Notes: a model not told the origin generated them from the letters alone. DNA of 64,000 bases from Lysobacterales bacterium (GCA_002632325.1 NSJK01000015.1:34538-98537); one strand, 5' to 3'. Counted from the first letter of the stretch, positions 8,835 to 18,211 are shown. Translations and numbers: made by a program.

Positions 8835-10460
8835 TCAGTGCAATGCGGCGCCTTCAGCTGCCGCGAGTTGGTCAATCGCGGCAAGGGTGAGAAAGTCGGC
8901 GAGCACGTCGGCGCGGGTCAGGCGGTCGAGCAAGGCCGCGGCGGCACGGACTCGGCTTTGTCCCGGAATTGCCTGCACCGACAGGCGGGCGCGTGCGGAT
9001 TCGAGTTCGCAGGCAAAACCTTCCAGCTCGATCACACCACCATCATCGAAGCGCGGTTCGCGCGCGATGTGCAGCCATTGCCAGAGCTGGGCCCGCGAAA
9101 TCTCCGCGGTTGCCGCGTCTTCCATCAGATGATGGATCGGCACGCAGCCCTGACCATCGAGCCAGGCGGCGAGATAGCGCAGACAGATTTCGATGTTGGC
9201 GGCGAAGCCGGCGCGGGTGATGCTGCCGACGCATGGCGCGAGCAAGGTGTCACGATCGACGACCACATCAGCGCGGCTGACATGCCGTTGGTTGGGTTTG
9301 GGCATCTGCGCATCGAAGATTTCGCGCGCGACCGGCACCAGGGCCGGGTGCGCGACCCAGGTGCCGTCGTGACCGGCGTCGACCTCGCGTCGCTTGTCGG
9401 CGCGCACCTTGTCGAGCGCTGCGGCATTGGCCTGCGCGTCGCCGTTGATCGGAATCTGCGCGGCCATGCCGCCCATCGCGAACGCGCCGCGACGATGGCA
9501 AGTTCGGATCAGCAGTTCCGAATAGGCTTTGAGAAAGGGCACGCTCATCACAACCTGGCCGCGCTCTGGGAGTACGCGATCGGGATGCGCGCGCAGCGTC
9601 TTGATGTAGGAAAAGATGTAGTCCCAGCGCCCGCAGTTCAGGCCGGTCACCCGCTCGCGCAAGGCGTACAGGATCTCGTCCATCTCGAACACCGCGGGCA
9701 GCGTTTCGATCAACACGGTCACCTTCATCGCACCACGCGGCAGTCCCAGTTCCATCTCGGTGTGGCGCAATACCGCGTCCCACAACGCGGCTTCCTCGTG
9801 ACACTCGAGCTTGGGCAGGTAGAAGTACGGGCCGCGGTCGCGTGCCTGCAGGGTGGCGGCGTTGTGGAACGCGAACAGGCCAAAGTCGAACAGTGCGCCT
9901 GACATCGGCTCACCATCGATTTCGAAGTGCGCTTCGGGCAGGTGCCAACCGCGCGGCCGCACCATGAGTACGGCGGGGTCGGGACCGACGCGATAGCGCT
10001 TGCCTTCGGGCGAGGTGTATTCGATTGACCCGGCAACGGCATCTCGCAGGTTGCGCTGACCATCGAGCAGGTTGGTGAATGTCGGCGCGGTTGAATCCTC
10101 GAAGTCGGCCATGAACACGCGCGCACCCGAATTGAGCGCGTTGATGATCATCTTGCGCTCGACCGGCCCGGTGATCTCGACGCGACGATCGAGCAGCGCC
10201 GAGGGGATCGGCGCGACGCGCCAGTCACCGTCGCGGATGGCCCGGGTGTCAGCTCGGAAGTCGGGCAGGACTCCCGCATCACGGCGCGCCTGTTGTTCGC
10301 TGCGACGGTGCAACAGCGCGCGGCGCCGTGGTTCAAATTGCCGGTGCAGGTCAGCGAGAAAAGCGCGCGCCGACTCACTGAGCAGACCGCTTGCCTCGGC
10401 CGACACGGCGGCACGGATTTCGACCTGAGCGGGGAGAAGCCTGGAAGCGGGCTGGGCCAT
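8835..10460 (-). CDS. aceB: Malate synthase A
   Basis: 541 residues, close to E. coli AceB (533). It condenses glyoxylate with acetyl-CoA to malate. Recognisable blocks are [13 protein letters not shown] (~118-130), [12 protein letters not shown] (~257-268), GGMAAQIPI and the late [12 protein letters not shown] segment. The start at 10460 ([12 protein letters not shown]) fits the family N-terminus better than the ATG 23 codons earlier. Its upstream gap is shared with a divergent LysR-type gene and carries a three-part repeated operator, so the shunt is probably controlled by that regulator. Confidence 0.96.
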   Translation of the reverse strand: MAQPASRLLPAQVEIRAAVSAEASGLLSESARAFLADLHRQFEPRRRALLHRRSEQQARRDAGVLPDFRADTRAIRDGDWRVAPIPSALLDRRVEITGPVERKMIINALNSGARVFMADFEDSTAPTFTNLLDGQRNLRDAVAGSIEYTSPEGKRYRVGPDPAVLMVRPRGWHLPEAHFEIDGEPMSGALFDFGLFAFHNAATLQARDRGPYFYLPKLECHEEAALWDAVLRHTEMELGLPRGAMKVTVLIETLPAVFEMDEILYALRERVTGLNCGRWDYIFSYIKTLRAHPDRVLPERGQVVMSVPFLKAYSELLIRTCHRRGAFAMGGMAAQIPINGDAQANAAALDKVRADKRREVDAGHDGTWVAHPALVPVAREIFDAQMPKPNQRHVSRADVVVDRDTLLAPCVGSITRAGFAANIEICLRYLAAWLDGQGCVPIHHLMEDAATAEISRAQLWQWLHIAREPRFDDGGVIELEGFACELESARARLSVQAIPGQSRVRAAAALLDRLTRADVLADFLTLAAIDQLAAAEGAALH

Positions 10461-10508
10461 GGGATCGTCCGTTGTGCTGTGCGGCAATCCTCTGTAGAAA
10501 TTTGGACT

Positions 10509-10553
10509 TTGACAAAGAAAATGATTCAATGCGTAACATTGACGAATTCAATG
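10509..10553. promoter_or_regulatory. Putative LysR operator between aceB and its divergent regulator
   Basis: Three alternating half-sites are visible: TCAATG at 10526-10531, CATTGA at 10537-10542 and TCAATG at 10548-10553. They lie exactly 11 bp (one helical turn) apart. A TTGACA hexamer at 10509-10514 and TAACAT at 10534-10539 could form a lysR promoter with a long (19-bp) spacer, so binding would overlap it and autorepress. The site lies 66-93 bp upstream of the aceB start, a usual place for LysR activation. The assignment is by pattern only. Confidence 0.55.
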
Positions 10554-10574
10554 GCATGTATCTCGCTGATACAA

Positions 10575-11606
10575 ATGAAGAAAATATCGGAACTGAAGGA
10601 TGGCAGTCGTCGCAACAGACGAACGCCGCCCAAGAAGCGCGAAGCCAGCCCTGCTGCAGTGCGGTTCTATTACAAGGGCAGCCGGCTCAAGCAATTGCGC
10701 GCGTTCTGCATGATCATCAAGCTCGGCACGCTGTCGCGTGCGGCGGAAGCGCTGTTTCTCTCGCAACCTTCGATCAGCCTGCAGTTGCGGGCGCTCGAGG
10801 CCGAACTCGGCGTGGCGCTGATCGAACGCCGGCGGCGGCGGGTTGCGCCGACCCGAGAAGGCCAAACCCTGTATGAGCTGGCCTTGCCGCTCATCGAAGG
10901 CCTCGAATCACTCGACCGCCGCTTCCATGCTCGCTGCAAGGGCCTGGCCGGCGGCGAACTGCGCATCGCCGCCGGTGCTTCGACCGGGCAGTACCTGCTC
11001 GCCCCGTGGGTGGCGGCATTCCGCAATCGCCATCCCGATGTCCATCTGCAGCTGCGCAGCGGGGTTGGCAGCGAAGGAATTGCCCAGCTGCGCGCCGATC
11101 AAGTCGAACTTGCGATCGGATCCTTGCTCGATGTGCCGCAGGATCTTGCCTACGAGCCGCTGCAAACCTTCGACCCGATGCTGATCATGGCGCCGGGACA
11201 TCCACTCGCGGCTTTGAGCGAACTGCGGCTCGAGGATCTTTCACCGTTTGGTCTGATCCTGCCGCCGCAGCGACAGACCACCTTCCAGCTCGTCGATCTC
11301 GTGTTCCAGCAGCACAAGGTGCCATTCCACGTCGCGATAGAAATCGGCGGCTGGGATGTGATCAAGCGCTATGTTGCCGAAGGTCTCGGCATCTCGGTGG
11401 TGCCCGGTTTGTGCGTTCAGGAAGGCGATGGGCATCGCCTGGCCATGCGCAACGTGCGCAGCTTGTTTCCGCGTCGCAGCTACGGCGTGATCATGCGCAA
11501 GGGCAAGTTCCTCAGCACCGAGGCGCGGGCATTTCTCGATTCATTGCAGCCGAACCTGTTCGCGCGACGTGGTGATGGCAGCGGTACGGGTCAGTCCGAG
11601 CGCTGA
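10575..11606 (+). CDS. LysR-type transcriptional regulator, probable glyoxylate shunt regulator
   Basis: 343 residues from the ATG at 10575. The winged helix-turn-helix is at about 36-95 (LKQLRAFCMIIKLGTLSRAA, LSQPSISLQLRALE), followed by the periplasmic-binding-like effector domain (GELRIAAGASTGQYLLAPWV onward) to ~325. The start is uncertain: an Arg/Lys-rich extension of ~30 residues precedes the conserved part, no clear Shine-Dalgarno is seen at 10575, and an upstream ATG at 10521 is in frame. The gene is divergent from aceB and shares its operator region, so control of aceBA is the natural inference. It ends right against a hairpin-rich element. Confidence 0.9.
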   Translation: MKKISELKDGSRRNRRTPPKKREASPAAVRFYYKGSRLKQLRAFCMIIKLGTLSRAAEALFLSQPSISLQLRALEAELGVALIERRRRRVAPTREGQTLYELALPLIEGLESLDRRFHARCKGLAGGELRIAAGASTGQYLLAPWVAAFRNRHPDVHLQLRSGVGSEGIAQLRADQVELAIGSLLDVPQDLAYEPLQTFDPMLIMAPGHPLAALSELRLEDLSPFGLILPPQRQTTFQLVDLVFQQHKVPFHVAIEIGGWDVIKRYVAEGLGISVVPGLCVQEGDGHRLAMRNVRSLFPRRSYGVIMRKGKFLSTEARAFLDSLQPNLFARRGDGSGTGQSER

Positions 11607-11765
11607 CAGGTTGCTGAAAAACCCTTTTCAGCAGCCTGTTGGCGCAGTGCAGGGATGCACTGCGCGCGAATCGATCACGCAAGTGATTGATTCGTCGGTG
11701 ACGAGTCCGGGCATGTACCGGACTCGGCGAGCTGAAGGAGTCCAGGATGGACTTTTTCAGCACCC
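11607..11765. repeat. Palindrome-rich MITE-like element of five successive hairpins
   Basis: Five inverted repeats follow one another: GCTGAAAA/TTTTCAGC at 11613-11632, GCGCAGTGC/GCACTGCGC at 11642-11665, CGAATCGATCAC/GTGATTGATTCG at 11667-11694, GAGTCCGG/CCGGACTC at 11703-11725 and AGTCCA/TGGACT at 11739-11753. The outer ends, CAGGTTGCTGAAAA at 11607 and TTTTTCAGCACCCTG at 11752, are themselves inverted with one mismatch. No coding capacity is seen. It sits between the convergent lysR and DUF4126 genes, where it could end transcription from either side or be a non-autonomous mobile element. Confidence 0.6.
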
Positions 11766-11777
11766 TGCTAAGGGTCA

Positions 11778-12380
11778 TCAGGCCCGGGCTGATGCCGTCT
11801 TGCCGCGCAGGCGCTGTACCAGGCGCACGAGAAATCGCCACAACTTGGGCAATGCCCAGGCCAGCAGCAGCAGGAACAGGAGCAGTAACGCGAGAAACAG
11901 CAGTGGGTGCGCGAGCGCCAGCCACAAGCCGAACAGCACCAGACCGTCTTCGCTGAAACTTGCGGTCCAGTTGCTCAGAGGTTCGGGCGATGTGTTGATC
12001 ATTGCGCGGGTACCGCCCTTGGCCAGATGGGTACCGCTGGTGATGAAACCACCGATGATGGCCGCCGCAAGTTGCGCCGCCGGTGTCGCATCACCCATCG
12101 CACCCCAGGCCAGAAACGCGCCCGCAGGAATGCGAATGAAGGTGTGCACCGCGTCCCAAACTGAATCAAACGCGGGCACCTTGTCGGCGATGAACTCGCC
12201 GACCGTCATCACGGCGGCTGCGATGAGCACCCAGGGGTGCTGCAGGATCTCGAGCGCAGGTGGCAGATCGAGATAGCCGAAGTGACCCAGCAAACCGACG
12301 ATGAGAATCGCCGCATATAGACGGATCCCGCTGGCCCAGGCCAGACCACCCGCGAGCGCCAGTTCAGACAGTGCGTTCAT
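11778..12380 (-). CDS. DUF4126 family membrane protein
   Basis: 200 residues, strongly hydrophobic, with about five membrane segments. The conserved DUF4126 features are the early GLAWASGIRLYAAIL helix, the VGEFIADKVPAFDSVWDAVHTFIRIPAG stretch around 60-88, and a Gly-rich helix (AAIIGGFITSGTHLAKGGTR). The C-terminal end is a Leu-rich helix followed by a basic tail. Function of the family is unknown. It is divergent from a small membrane protein gene across ~100 bp. Confidence 0.85.
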   Translation of the reverse strand: MNALSELALAGGLAWASGIRLYAAILIVGLLGHFGYLDLPPALEILQHPWVLIAAAVMTVGEFIADKVPAFDSVWDAVHTFIRIPAGAFLAWGAMGDATPAAQLAAAIIGGFITSGTHLAKGGTRAMINTSPEPLSNWTASFSEDGLVLFGLWLALAHPLLFLALLLLFLLLLAWALPKLWRFLVRLVQRLRGKTASARA

Positions 12381-12482
12381 CGCACGCCCGTCGGGTCGCC
12401 GCCGATCGGTGACCGATGGCAGTTCGCGACAAGGGGTGTTTCTGCTAGTTTTGGCAGAGTTTTCACGTCGTCACGGTGAATC

Positions 12483-12773
12483 ATGCTGCGCTGGATCCTG
12501 CTCGGGCTGAGCCTAGTGTGCCTTGTGGTCGCCTTCACCACCAAGAGCGTGTTCGCGCTCGGTGTGGTCATGTTGGTGGGCGTCGTGGCGGTGGTCGGTT
12601 TCGTGATCTCGCTGCTCGCCGATCGCGTGTCGGCGGTGACTCGCCCGGATACCGCGATGGCCCCGCGGGAGCATCTGGCCGTTCTTGCGGCACGCAGTCA
12701 GGCAAAAAGCAGCGCCCCGGCGCCAGCCGCGCCCGCCTTGAGGCAAGACGCGCCGTCTTCACGCGAGAGCTGA
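12483..12773 (+). CDS. Small two-helix membrane protein, unknown function
   Basis: 96 residues. Two hydrophobic helices lie at ~4-22 and ~25-46, followed by a polar Ala/Pro-rich tail (~60-96). I recognise no family. GGTGA lies a few bases before the ATG. It is followed after 50 bp by the phosphopantetheinyl transferase gene on the same strand, but no functional link is evident. Confidence 0.7.
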   Translation: MLRWILLGLSLVCLVVAFTTKSVFALGVVMLVGVVAVVGFVISLLADRVSAVTRPDTAMAPREHLAVLAARSQAKSSAPAPAAPALRQDAPSSRES

Positions 12774-12823
12774 TTCACGTCCGCCGCACGCGTTCGGGGA
12801 CGCGCGACTGCTAGCATCCCATC

Positions 12824-13489
12824 ATGCAAGCCGAGGCCGGCATTAACCCGTTCGGACACATCGAGGTGCCGCTGCTGGCGGCCGACGAGATCCAGCTGTG
12901 GCAGCTGCGATTGAATCTTGCCAATGCGGCGACTCGCCGGCGTGATGTCGATGGCGTTGTGCACGATCTGCTGTCTCGGCATTGCGGTTCCGATGGCGTG
13001 GTCATCGGACGTGACGCACACGGCAAGCCGCATCTGCGTGGCGCTGGCGATCTTGGATTCAATTTGAGCCATTGCGGTGGGGATCTGGTGATCGCACTCG
13101 CGCGTGGTCAAGCGCTCGGCGTCGACATCGAAAGCTTGCAGCGGCGTCCGGCTTCGTTGCATCTGGCGCAGCGCTTCTTCACACCATCCGAGGCAGATGC
13201 GCTCGCAGCGCTCACCGAGGCACGTCGCGCCGAAGCCTTCCTGCGACTGTGGACACACAAGGAAGCGGTGCTCAAGGCGACCGGAATGGGCCTGTCGTTT
13301 GGTCTGGCGCGCCTCGAGTTTTCACTTGATGCGGCGGGCAAGGTGATCTGCTTGCAATCGATTGATGCCGAAGCTGGCGCAGTGGAAGACTGGCGCTTGC
13401 ATGCGTGGGAACCGCGTCCTGGCCTGGTCGGCTGCCTGGCGTGGCAGGGGCCGCCGCGCTCGGTGCGGCAGTTCACAGTGCCCGTCTGA
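12824..13489 (+). CDS. 4'-phosphopantetheinyl transferase (Sfp-type)
   Basis: 221 residues. It transfers the phosphopantetheine arm from CoA to carrier proteins. Signature blocks are NLSHCGG (~79), LGVDIESLQRR (~97-107, Mg-binding Asp and Glu) and FLRLWTHKEAVLKATGMGLS (~138-157, with the W-x-x-KEA motif). The length fits the Sfp/AcpT superfamily. No carrier-protein or PKS/NRPS gene lies in the window. The MMPL exporter fragment at the left edge could belong to a polyene-type pathway using such an enzyme, but that is speculation. Confidence 0.93.
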   Translation: MQAEAGINPFGHIEVPLLAADEIQLWQLRLNLANAATRRRDVDGVVHDLLSRHCGSDGVVIGRDAHGKPHLRGAGDLGFNLSHCGGDLVIALARGQALGVDIESLQRRPASLHLAQRFFTPSEADALAALTEARRAEAFLRLWTHKEAVLKATGMGLSFGLARLEFSLDAAGKVICLQSIDAEAGAVEDWRLHAWEPRPGLVGCLAWQGPPRSVRQFTVPV

Positions 13490-13533
13490 CGGCGACGCGA
13501 CGAATGGTCGCCGCGGATCGTCATACCCGGATC

Positions 13534-14127
13534 ATGGCCGATGGCAGCAAATCAGGCGTGCAGACGTTGGCCTCATCGAGCAGCTTCGCGCAGGTTCTCG
13601 ATGAGCTCACGCTCAGGCGTGCGCAGCGTGGCGATCGCGCGGCGTTTGCGGCGATCTACGATCGCTTTGGCCCAGCCTGCTACAACCTGGCGCTGCGCAT
13701 TCTGGGTGAACCGGCTGCCGCGCAGGACATCGTGCATGAGGTCTTCGTGCGCCTGCTCACGGGCCTGCGCGGGTACCGCGGCGAAGCACCGTTCGGCGCA
13801 TGGCTCAAGCGCATGGTCAGCAATGCCACGATCGATGCCCTGCGTGCCCGTCAGCGCATCATCGATGTGCTCGACGACACTCTGGAACGGATCGGTGAAA
13901 CGCCGGAAGTTGCGCAGCAGGGTGTGGATGCCTGGTCCTTGCTGATGCGCATGCCGCCGCGGGCGCGGGCGGTGGTCATCTTGCACGAGATGGAAGGCTA
14001 CACGCACAAGGAGCTCGCCGAGTTGTTCGGTCAGAGCGAAAGTTATTCGAAGTCGATCCTGTCGCGCGCGCTGTCTTCCCTGCAGCGGCAGCTGCGCGGC
14101 GAGGTGGGAGGTCAGCATGAAGAGTGA
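13534..14127 (+). CDS. ECF-like RNA polymerase sigma-70 family factor
   Basis: 197 residues from the ATG at 13534 (MADGSKSG); longer in-frame starts run into the upstream gene's 3' part. Region 2 spans ~30-95 (FAAIYDRFGPACYNLALRIL, then AQDIVHEVFVRLL and FGAWLKRMVSNATIDALRAR). Region 4 spans ~130-185 (MPPRARAVVILHEMEGYTHKELAELFGQSES). This is the sigma2-sigma4 layout of extracytoplasmic function factors. It overlaps the next gene by 11 bp, so translation is coupled to a likely anti-sigma factor. Target promoters are unknown. Confidence 0.92.
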   Translation: MADGSKSGVQTLASSSSFAQVLDELTLRRAQRGDRAAFAAIYDRFGPACYNLALRILGEPAAAQDIVHEVFVRLLTGLRGYRGEAPFGAWLKRMVSNATIDALRARQRIIDVLDDTLERIGETPEVAQQGVDAWSLLMRMPPRARAVVILHEMEGYTHKELAELFGQSESYSKSILSRALSSLQRQLRGEVGGQHEE

Positions 14128-14602
14128 AGATTGCCGCAGCAGCAACGAGATCCTGAGTTCGTTGCCATGCTTTGCGCCGGATCCGTTGTTGCGCGAGCGC
14201 ATACTCGCGGCCCACGACCATCACCGGAAGCGTCGGCGCATGCTGCGTCTGGGCGGTATCGGCTCCCTGGCAGCGAGCCTTGTCGCGGCGGCCATCCTGA
14301 TTTCGCATGACTGGCGGGCCGAGCCAGCGGCTTTTCCCGCAACGGTCGGCGAGGCGCCGTCGAGCGAGTCGCGCGCACTCGAGCGGCAATGGCTTGCGTC
14401 GGCGAGGTCCGCCGTGTCACCTGGACAGACGGTGCAGATGCGTGCCATCGACACGGAGCTGCAAGCAGCCTACGACCGGGGTGCCGACGCAGACGAGCTT
14501 TCCACGCTGTGGGCAAGGCGCAATATCGCACTGCGCGAGCTGATCAAGGCCGCACGAGAGGGCATGACGACTGCGGGCGACGTGCAAGTAACGCGAATCT
14601 GA
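14117..14602 (+). CDS. Single-pass membrane protein, putative anti-sigma factor
   Basis: 161 residues. A cytoplasmic N-terminus of ~42 residues with a basic stretch (HHRKRRRMLRLG) leads to one transmembrane helix (~44-62) and an extracytoplasmic Glu/Ala-rich helical domain. It overlaps the sigma factor gene by 11 bp, the usual arrangement for an anti-sigma partner. It lacks the HxxxCxxC zinc motif of ZAS-type anti-sigma factors (the N-terminal Cys residues are too far apart), so the call rests on context and topology. Confidence 0.6.
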   Translation: MKSEDCRSSNEILSSLPCFAPDPLLRERILAAHDHHRKRRRMLRLGGIGSLAASLVAAAILISHDWRAEPAAFPATVGEAPSSESRALERQWLASARSAVSPGQTVQMRAIDTELQAAYDRGADADELSTLWARRNIALRELIKAAREGMTTAGDVQVTRI

Positions 14603-14620
14603 GATCTTGAGGCAAGGGCA

Positions 14621-15607
14621 ATGACAAAGCGTTGGATTACTCCTTGTGGCATTTGCAACACACGCTGGCAGGGTATGTTGTTCGCGATGGGTGTCGGTGT
14701 CGCGGCGGCCACGTTCGCGCAGGCGCCCGCAGGTACCTCGGAGTCGATGTCGACCGTGGTCCATTCGCAGGCGCCCGAGAAACTGGCCAATGAGGTGCGC
14801 AGCGCGATTTCTGGTCTTGCCGACGCAGGCGTATTCGGCGCGACTGCCGTCCAGGATCTTCATCTTGATCTGGCGATTCCCGCGCAACGTGTCAGCGATC
14901 TGGGGCTGCTGGTCGACAGTGGCCGCATCTCGCGCGACGGCGTCTTGGTGGTCGGTGTCACTCCGGGTCTGCAAGCCGAGAGCATGGGCCTGCGCGGTGG
15001 TGATCGGATACTTTCATTCAATCAAGTTCAGCTTGCGGGCGTCGACAGTGCGGTGCAGCGCCTGCGTGACACGGTTGCCGGCTTGCCGGATCGTGCTGAT
15101 GTGGCTTTGACGATTGAACGCAGCGGCAGGCAGTCACGCGTAACGGGCACCGTGAGCAGTCGCCGGTTGCCGGCGATGCGTCTGCTGGTCGGAAACGCGG
15201 ATGCCAAGCAGTCGCCGCCAGTTCCGGTTTCGTCGGATGTCGCGGGCTGCGGTCGGATCAGCGATTTCGATGTGGCGCCGCGTCAGCGACAGCTGCATGC
15301 GGCGCGTGTGCTCAGCATCGACGGCAAGCTGGCCGGACCGACCGATGCCCACGTTTTTCGCGTTGGTGCCGGAAGGCACACGCTCGAAGTGGGTGAGCGC
15401 ATTGATCCAAAGTATTTGCCCTTCAACGATCGGCAGCGGCAGGCGGGTGTCGGCGCCAGAGGCGGCAAGTCCTTGCAGGTCGATGTTCCCGCGAACACGA
15501 CCTTGCTGATCGCGGCCAAACTCAACGCGAAAGCGCTCGCCGATTGGCGGAGTGCTGCTTATTGGGAACCGGTGGTGTGGACGACTGTTGACGAGGCCTG
15601 TCGTTGA
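14621..15607 (+). CDS. Exported PDZ-domain protein
   Basis: 328 residues. The N-terminus has a hydrophobic helix ([17 protein letters not shown], ~19-35) consistent with a signal peptide. A PDZ domain follows around 105-175 ([24 protein letters not shown], then [25 protein letters not shown]). The C-terminal ~130 residues (from [14 protein letters not shown]) look like a small all-beta domain I do not recognise. No protease triad is seen. It lies 18 bp after the putative anti-sigma gene, so it is probably part of the sigma operon and may sense or buffer an envelope signal. Confidence 0.78.
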   Translation: MTKRWITPCGICNTRWQGMLFAMGVGVAAATFAQAPAGTSESMSTVVHSQAPEKLANEVRSAISGLADAGVFGATAVQDLHLDLAIPAQRVSDLGLLVDSGRISRDGVLVVGVTPGLQAESMGLRGGDRILSFNQVQLAGVDSAVQRLRDTVAGLPDRADVALTIERSGRQSRVTGTVSSRRLPAMRLLVGNADAKQSPPVPVSSDVAGCGRISDFDVAPRQRQLHAARVLSIDGKLAGPTDAHVFRVGAGRHTLEVGERIDPKYLPFNDRQRQAGVGARGGKSLQVDVPANTTLLIAAKLNAKALADWRSAAYWEPVVWTTVDEACR

Positions 15608-15642
15608 TCGACAGCTTGGCGCGCTTGCGCGATGATCGCGCG

Positions 15643-16410
15643 ATGACCGTGCTCAGTGTCAACGTCAACAAGATTGCGGTGTTGCGCAACTCGCGCGGAC
15701 ACTTCCTGCCTGATCCGCTCGCAGCCGCGCTGGTCTGCATCGAAGCGGGTTGTCATGGCATTACCGTGCATCCACGCCCGGATCAACGCCACATCCGCAC
15801 CGAGGACGTCGTGCGTGTAGCCGCTGCGCTGCCTGCGGGTATCGAGTTCAACATCGAAGGCAATCCGTTCGCGCCGCCGCGTGCGGGCTACCCGGGTCTG
15901 CTTGAGCTTGTGCGCCGTACTCGCCCTGCGCAGGTGACCTTTGTACCGGACGGCGACGGGCAACTCACCTCGGACCATGGCTTCGATTTGGTGCGGGACG
16001 GCGAGCGCTTGGCGCCTTTGGTACGCGAGTTCAAGGCGCTGGGGTCGCGGGTGAGCCTGTTCGTCGATCCCGATGTACGCGATGTCGGGAGGGCTGCGGA
16101 CATTGGCGCGGATCGGATCGAGATCTACACCGAAGCATTCGCGCGCGCGTTTGTGGCGGGTGACTCACACAAGGCACTGGCCGACTGCGTGCGCACCGCC
16201 GAGCAGGCGCTCGCGGCCGGGTTGGGCGTGAATGCGGGCCACGATCTCGACCAGCGCAATCTCGTCGCGCTGATCGCCGCAATTCCGTTCCTCGCCGAAG
16301 TATCGATCGGCCATGCCCTCATCAGCGAAGCCTTGTACGCGGGCCTTGCTTCGACGGTGGCTGCCTATCTTGCTGCGCTGGCGGAAGCAGCTTGCACAGC
16401 CAAGCGCTGA
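15643..16410 (+). CDS. pdxJ: Pyridoxine 5'-phosphate synthase
   Basis: 255 residues. It forms pyridoxine 5'-phosphate from 1-deoxyxylulose 5-phosphate and 3-amino-1-hydroxyacetone phosphate in vitamin B6 synthesis. Conserved blocks are [19 protein letters not shown], the HPRPDQRHI loop, the EFNIEGNP segment, [13 protein letters not shown], the IYTE strand and GVNAGHDL. The ATG at 15643 begins the family N-terminus. It converges on exbD2 across a 46-bp gap, the same arrangement I recall for Xanthomonas tonB-exbB-exbD-exbD2-pdxJ. Confidence 0.97.
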   Translation: MTVLSVNVNKIAVLRNSRGHFLPDPLAAALVCIEAGCHGITVHPRPDQRHIRTEDVVRVAAALPAGIEFNIEGNPFAPPRAGYPGLLELVRRTRPAQVTFVPDGDGQLTSDHGFDLVRDGERLAPLVREFKALGSRVSLFVDPDVRDVGRAADIGADRIEIYTEAFARAFVAGDSHKALADCVRTAEQALAAGLGVNAGHDLDQRNLVALIAAIPFLAEVSIGHALISEALYAGLASTVAAYLAALAEAACTAKR

Positions 16411-16456
16411 GCGCCGCCAGCTTGATTGCGGCGGCAACCCGTCGAGACTGCTCGAG

Positions 16457-16858
16457 TCAAGGCGTTGCAGTTCCTTCGATGCGTATGGATTCCAGCCCGC
16501 TCGCCTGTGCAATGCCGAGTGCTGCTGCGACCGCTTCGTAGCGTGTATCGCGATCGGAATGGATTTCGAGCACGGGTGGCGGGGCTTGCTGCGCCCAGAC
16601 CGAGAGCGTCTTGCCAAGTGCACTGCGGTTCACGGCGTGACCATCGAGGAACAGTTCACCGGTTGAGAGGATCGAAAGCGTCGCCGTACGCGGTGACGGC
16701 GCGGCTTGGCCCCCTGCCAGCGGCAGCGGGAGTTTCTTCATCGTCAGCGGCGCCGCGATCATCAGGATCACGACCAACGCCAGCAGGACGTCGATCAAGG
16801 GCGTGACATTGATTTCGGCATGCGCGTGCGTGGCTTGGAAGCGAAGGCTGGAGCTCAT
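16457..16858 (-). CDS. exbD: ExbD/TolR-family protein (ExbD2)
   Basis: 133 residues. There is one N-terminal membrane helix (~19-40) in INVTPLIDVLLALVVILMIA; the Asp of the PLIDV motif is the proton-path residue. A periplasmic ExbD/TolR domain follows (LSILSTGELFLDGH, LEIHSDRDTRYEAVAAALG). It is the second ExbD of the cluster. Unlike exbB and exbD1, it is separated from exbD1 by 132 bp containing a terminator, so its expression may be lower or independent. In Xanthomonas the extra ExbD2 is reported to be needed for some but not all TonB functions (recalled). Confidence 0.92.
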   Translation of the reverse strand: MSSSLRFQATHAHAEINVTPLIDVLLALVVILMIAAPLTMKKLPLPLAGGQAAPSPRTATLSILSTGELFLDGHAVNRSALGKTLSVWAQQAPPPVLEIHSDRDTRYEAVAAALGIAQASGLESIRIEGTATP

Positions 16859-16928
16859 CGTCGTTCTCCCGTGAGTGGCCCGGCGATTTCAGCCTACGCC
16901 TGTCCGGCGAACATGCGCAAGCTGGCCG

Positions 16929-16964
16929 CAAACAAGAACGGCGCCGCTGGTGAGGCGGCGCCGT
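16929..16964 (-). terminator. Intrinsic terminator between exbD1 and exbD2
   Basis: A perfect 10-bp GC-rich stem (ACGGCGCCGC at 16938-16947 paired with 16955-16964, 7-nt loop) is followed on the minus strand by TTCTTGTTT. It lies just after the exbD1 stop and would attenuate read-through into exbD2. Confidence 0.75.
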
Positions 16965-16990
16965 CCTGAACTTGCGATTGCGCCTCGACC

Positions 16991-17410
16991 TTACTGGTCG
17001 TTGGCGCCGGTCGTCATGAAGCCGAGCTTGACCATGCCTGCACTCTTGGCTTCAGCCATCACCGTGGCGATCTTCTGCCATTGGGTCGGCTTGTCGGCCC
17101 GGATCTGCAATTCCGGCTGCGGGCTCTTCTGCGCCGCAACGCGCAACTGGGCCTGCAGGATCGCGTCCGTCACCGGCTCGTCGTTCCAGTACAGATCACC
17201 GTTCTCCTTGATCGCCAGATCAATGGGTTCCGGTGGATTGTCCTGCTGGACGTTCGGATTGGCCTGCGGCAGGTCGATCCGGATCTTGTGCGACATCAAC
17301 GGTGCTGTGATCATGAAAATGATCAGCAGCACCAGCATCACGTCGACGAGCGGCGTGACGTTGATTTCCGCCATCGGGCCACCGCCCGAACCACCCGCGC
17401 TCATGCCCAT
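16991..17410 (-). CDS. exbD: ExbD biopolymer transport protein (ExbD1)
   Basis: 139 residues. A Gly-rich N-terminus precedes the membrane helix (~22-40, [18 protein letters not shown]) with the essential Asp in PLVDVML. The periplasmic domain contains [11 protein letters not shown] and [12 protein letters not shown]. With ExbB it forms the proton-driven motor that energises TonB. It begins 3 bp after the exbB stop, so the two are co-translated. A strong terminator follows. Confidence 0.95.
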   Translation of the reverse strand: MGMSAGGSGGGPMAEINVTPLVDVMLVLLIIFMITAPLMSHKIRIDLPQANPNVQQDNPPEPIDLAIKENGDLYWNDEPVTDAILQAQLRVAAQKSPQPELQIRADKPTQWQKIATVMAEAKSAGMVKLGFMTTGANDQ

Positions 17411-17413
17411 GGC

Positions 17414-18202
17414 TTACTTCCTCGCTGCCGCCGGTGCGACGCCCGCTTCGACACGCGAACCGGTCGCGAAGAAGTCGTGCAGGTCATGCGCGAATTCGTC
17501 AAAGCGCGCATAAATGACGCGATTCTGACGCACGTAGAAATTGTAGCCGAGCACCGCTGGGATCGCGACGAACAGACCGAACGCGGTCATGATCAGCGCT
17601 TCGCCGACTGGACCTGCGACCGCTTCCATCGAGGCATTGCCCGAGGCAGCGATCTTGATCAAGGCGTGATAGATGCCCCACACGGTACCGAGCAGACCGA
17701 CGAATGGTGCGGAAGAACCGACGGTGGCGAGCAGGGTCATGCCGCCTTCCAGCCGCAGGCTCTCGCGGGCAACGGCCTGACGCAGGGCACGGTCGATGAA
17801 CTCGGAACGATTGAGCGCCTCGACGAGGCGGCTGCCTTCGTTGCGCTGATGGTGGGCGGCGGCCTGGGCCGCATCAAGCGCGATCTTCGAGAACGGCTCG
17901 CTGCGCGGCTGGTCTTCAAGGAAGCGCACGGCGTCCTGCGCCGAGGGCGTATCCCAGAACGTACCGATCACCTTCTCCATGCGCGCACGAATCATGCTGT
18001 TGCGCAGGAAATTGGCGACGATGAAGTAGATCGAGCCGATCGACATCACCACCAGCGTGACGAACACGATCCAGCCGAGAACGTCGAAGTTGTGGATGAG
18101 GTCGCTGAACCCCATCTGGCTCATTGCCGCGGCGTTGCCGCCGCTGCCTGGAACAACGGCAGGCTGAGCCGCTGCGGTTGTCTGTGAGGGATCTTGCTGC
18201 AT
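17414..18202 (-). CDS. exbB: ExbB proton-channel protein
   Basis: 262 residues with three membrane helices: ~45-65 ([20 protein letters not shown]), ~165-190 ([25 protein letters not shown]) and ~205-230 ([25 protein letters not shown]). The MotA/TolQ/ExbB signature GxxAPxxGLLGTVxG is intact. The N-terminal ~30 residues are a Gln/Ala-rich extension seen in Xanthomonadales ExbB. It starts 9 bp after the tonB stop and is followed by exbD1. Confidence 0.96.
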   Translation of the reverse strand: MQQDPSQTTAAAQPAVVPGSGGNAAAMSQMGFSDLIHNFDVLGWIVFVTLVVMSIGSIYFIVANFLRNSMIRARMEKVIGTFWDTPSAQDAVRFLEDQPRSEPFSKIALDAAQAAAHHQRNEGSRLVEALNRSEFIDRALRQAVARESLRLEGGMTLLATVGSSAPFVGLLGTVWGIYHALIKIAASGNASMEAVAGPVGEALIMTAFGLFVAIPAVLGYNFYVRQNRVIYARFDEFAHDLHDFFATGSRVEAGVAPAAARK

Positions 18203-18211
18203 GGCTCTACC

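Noticed and set aside
8729..8884. Upstream extension of aceA
   Set aside because: The 52 added residues are unlike the family N-terminus, and the internal ATG has the better ribosome site.
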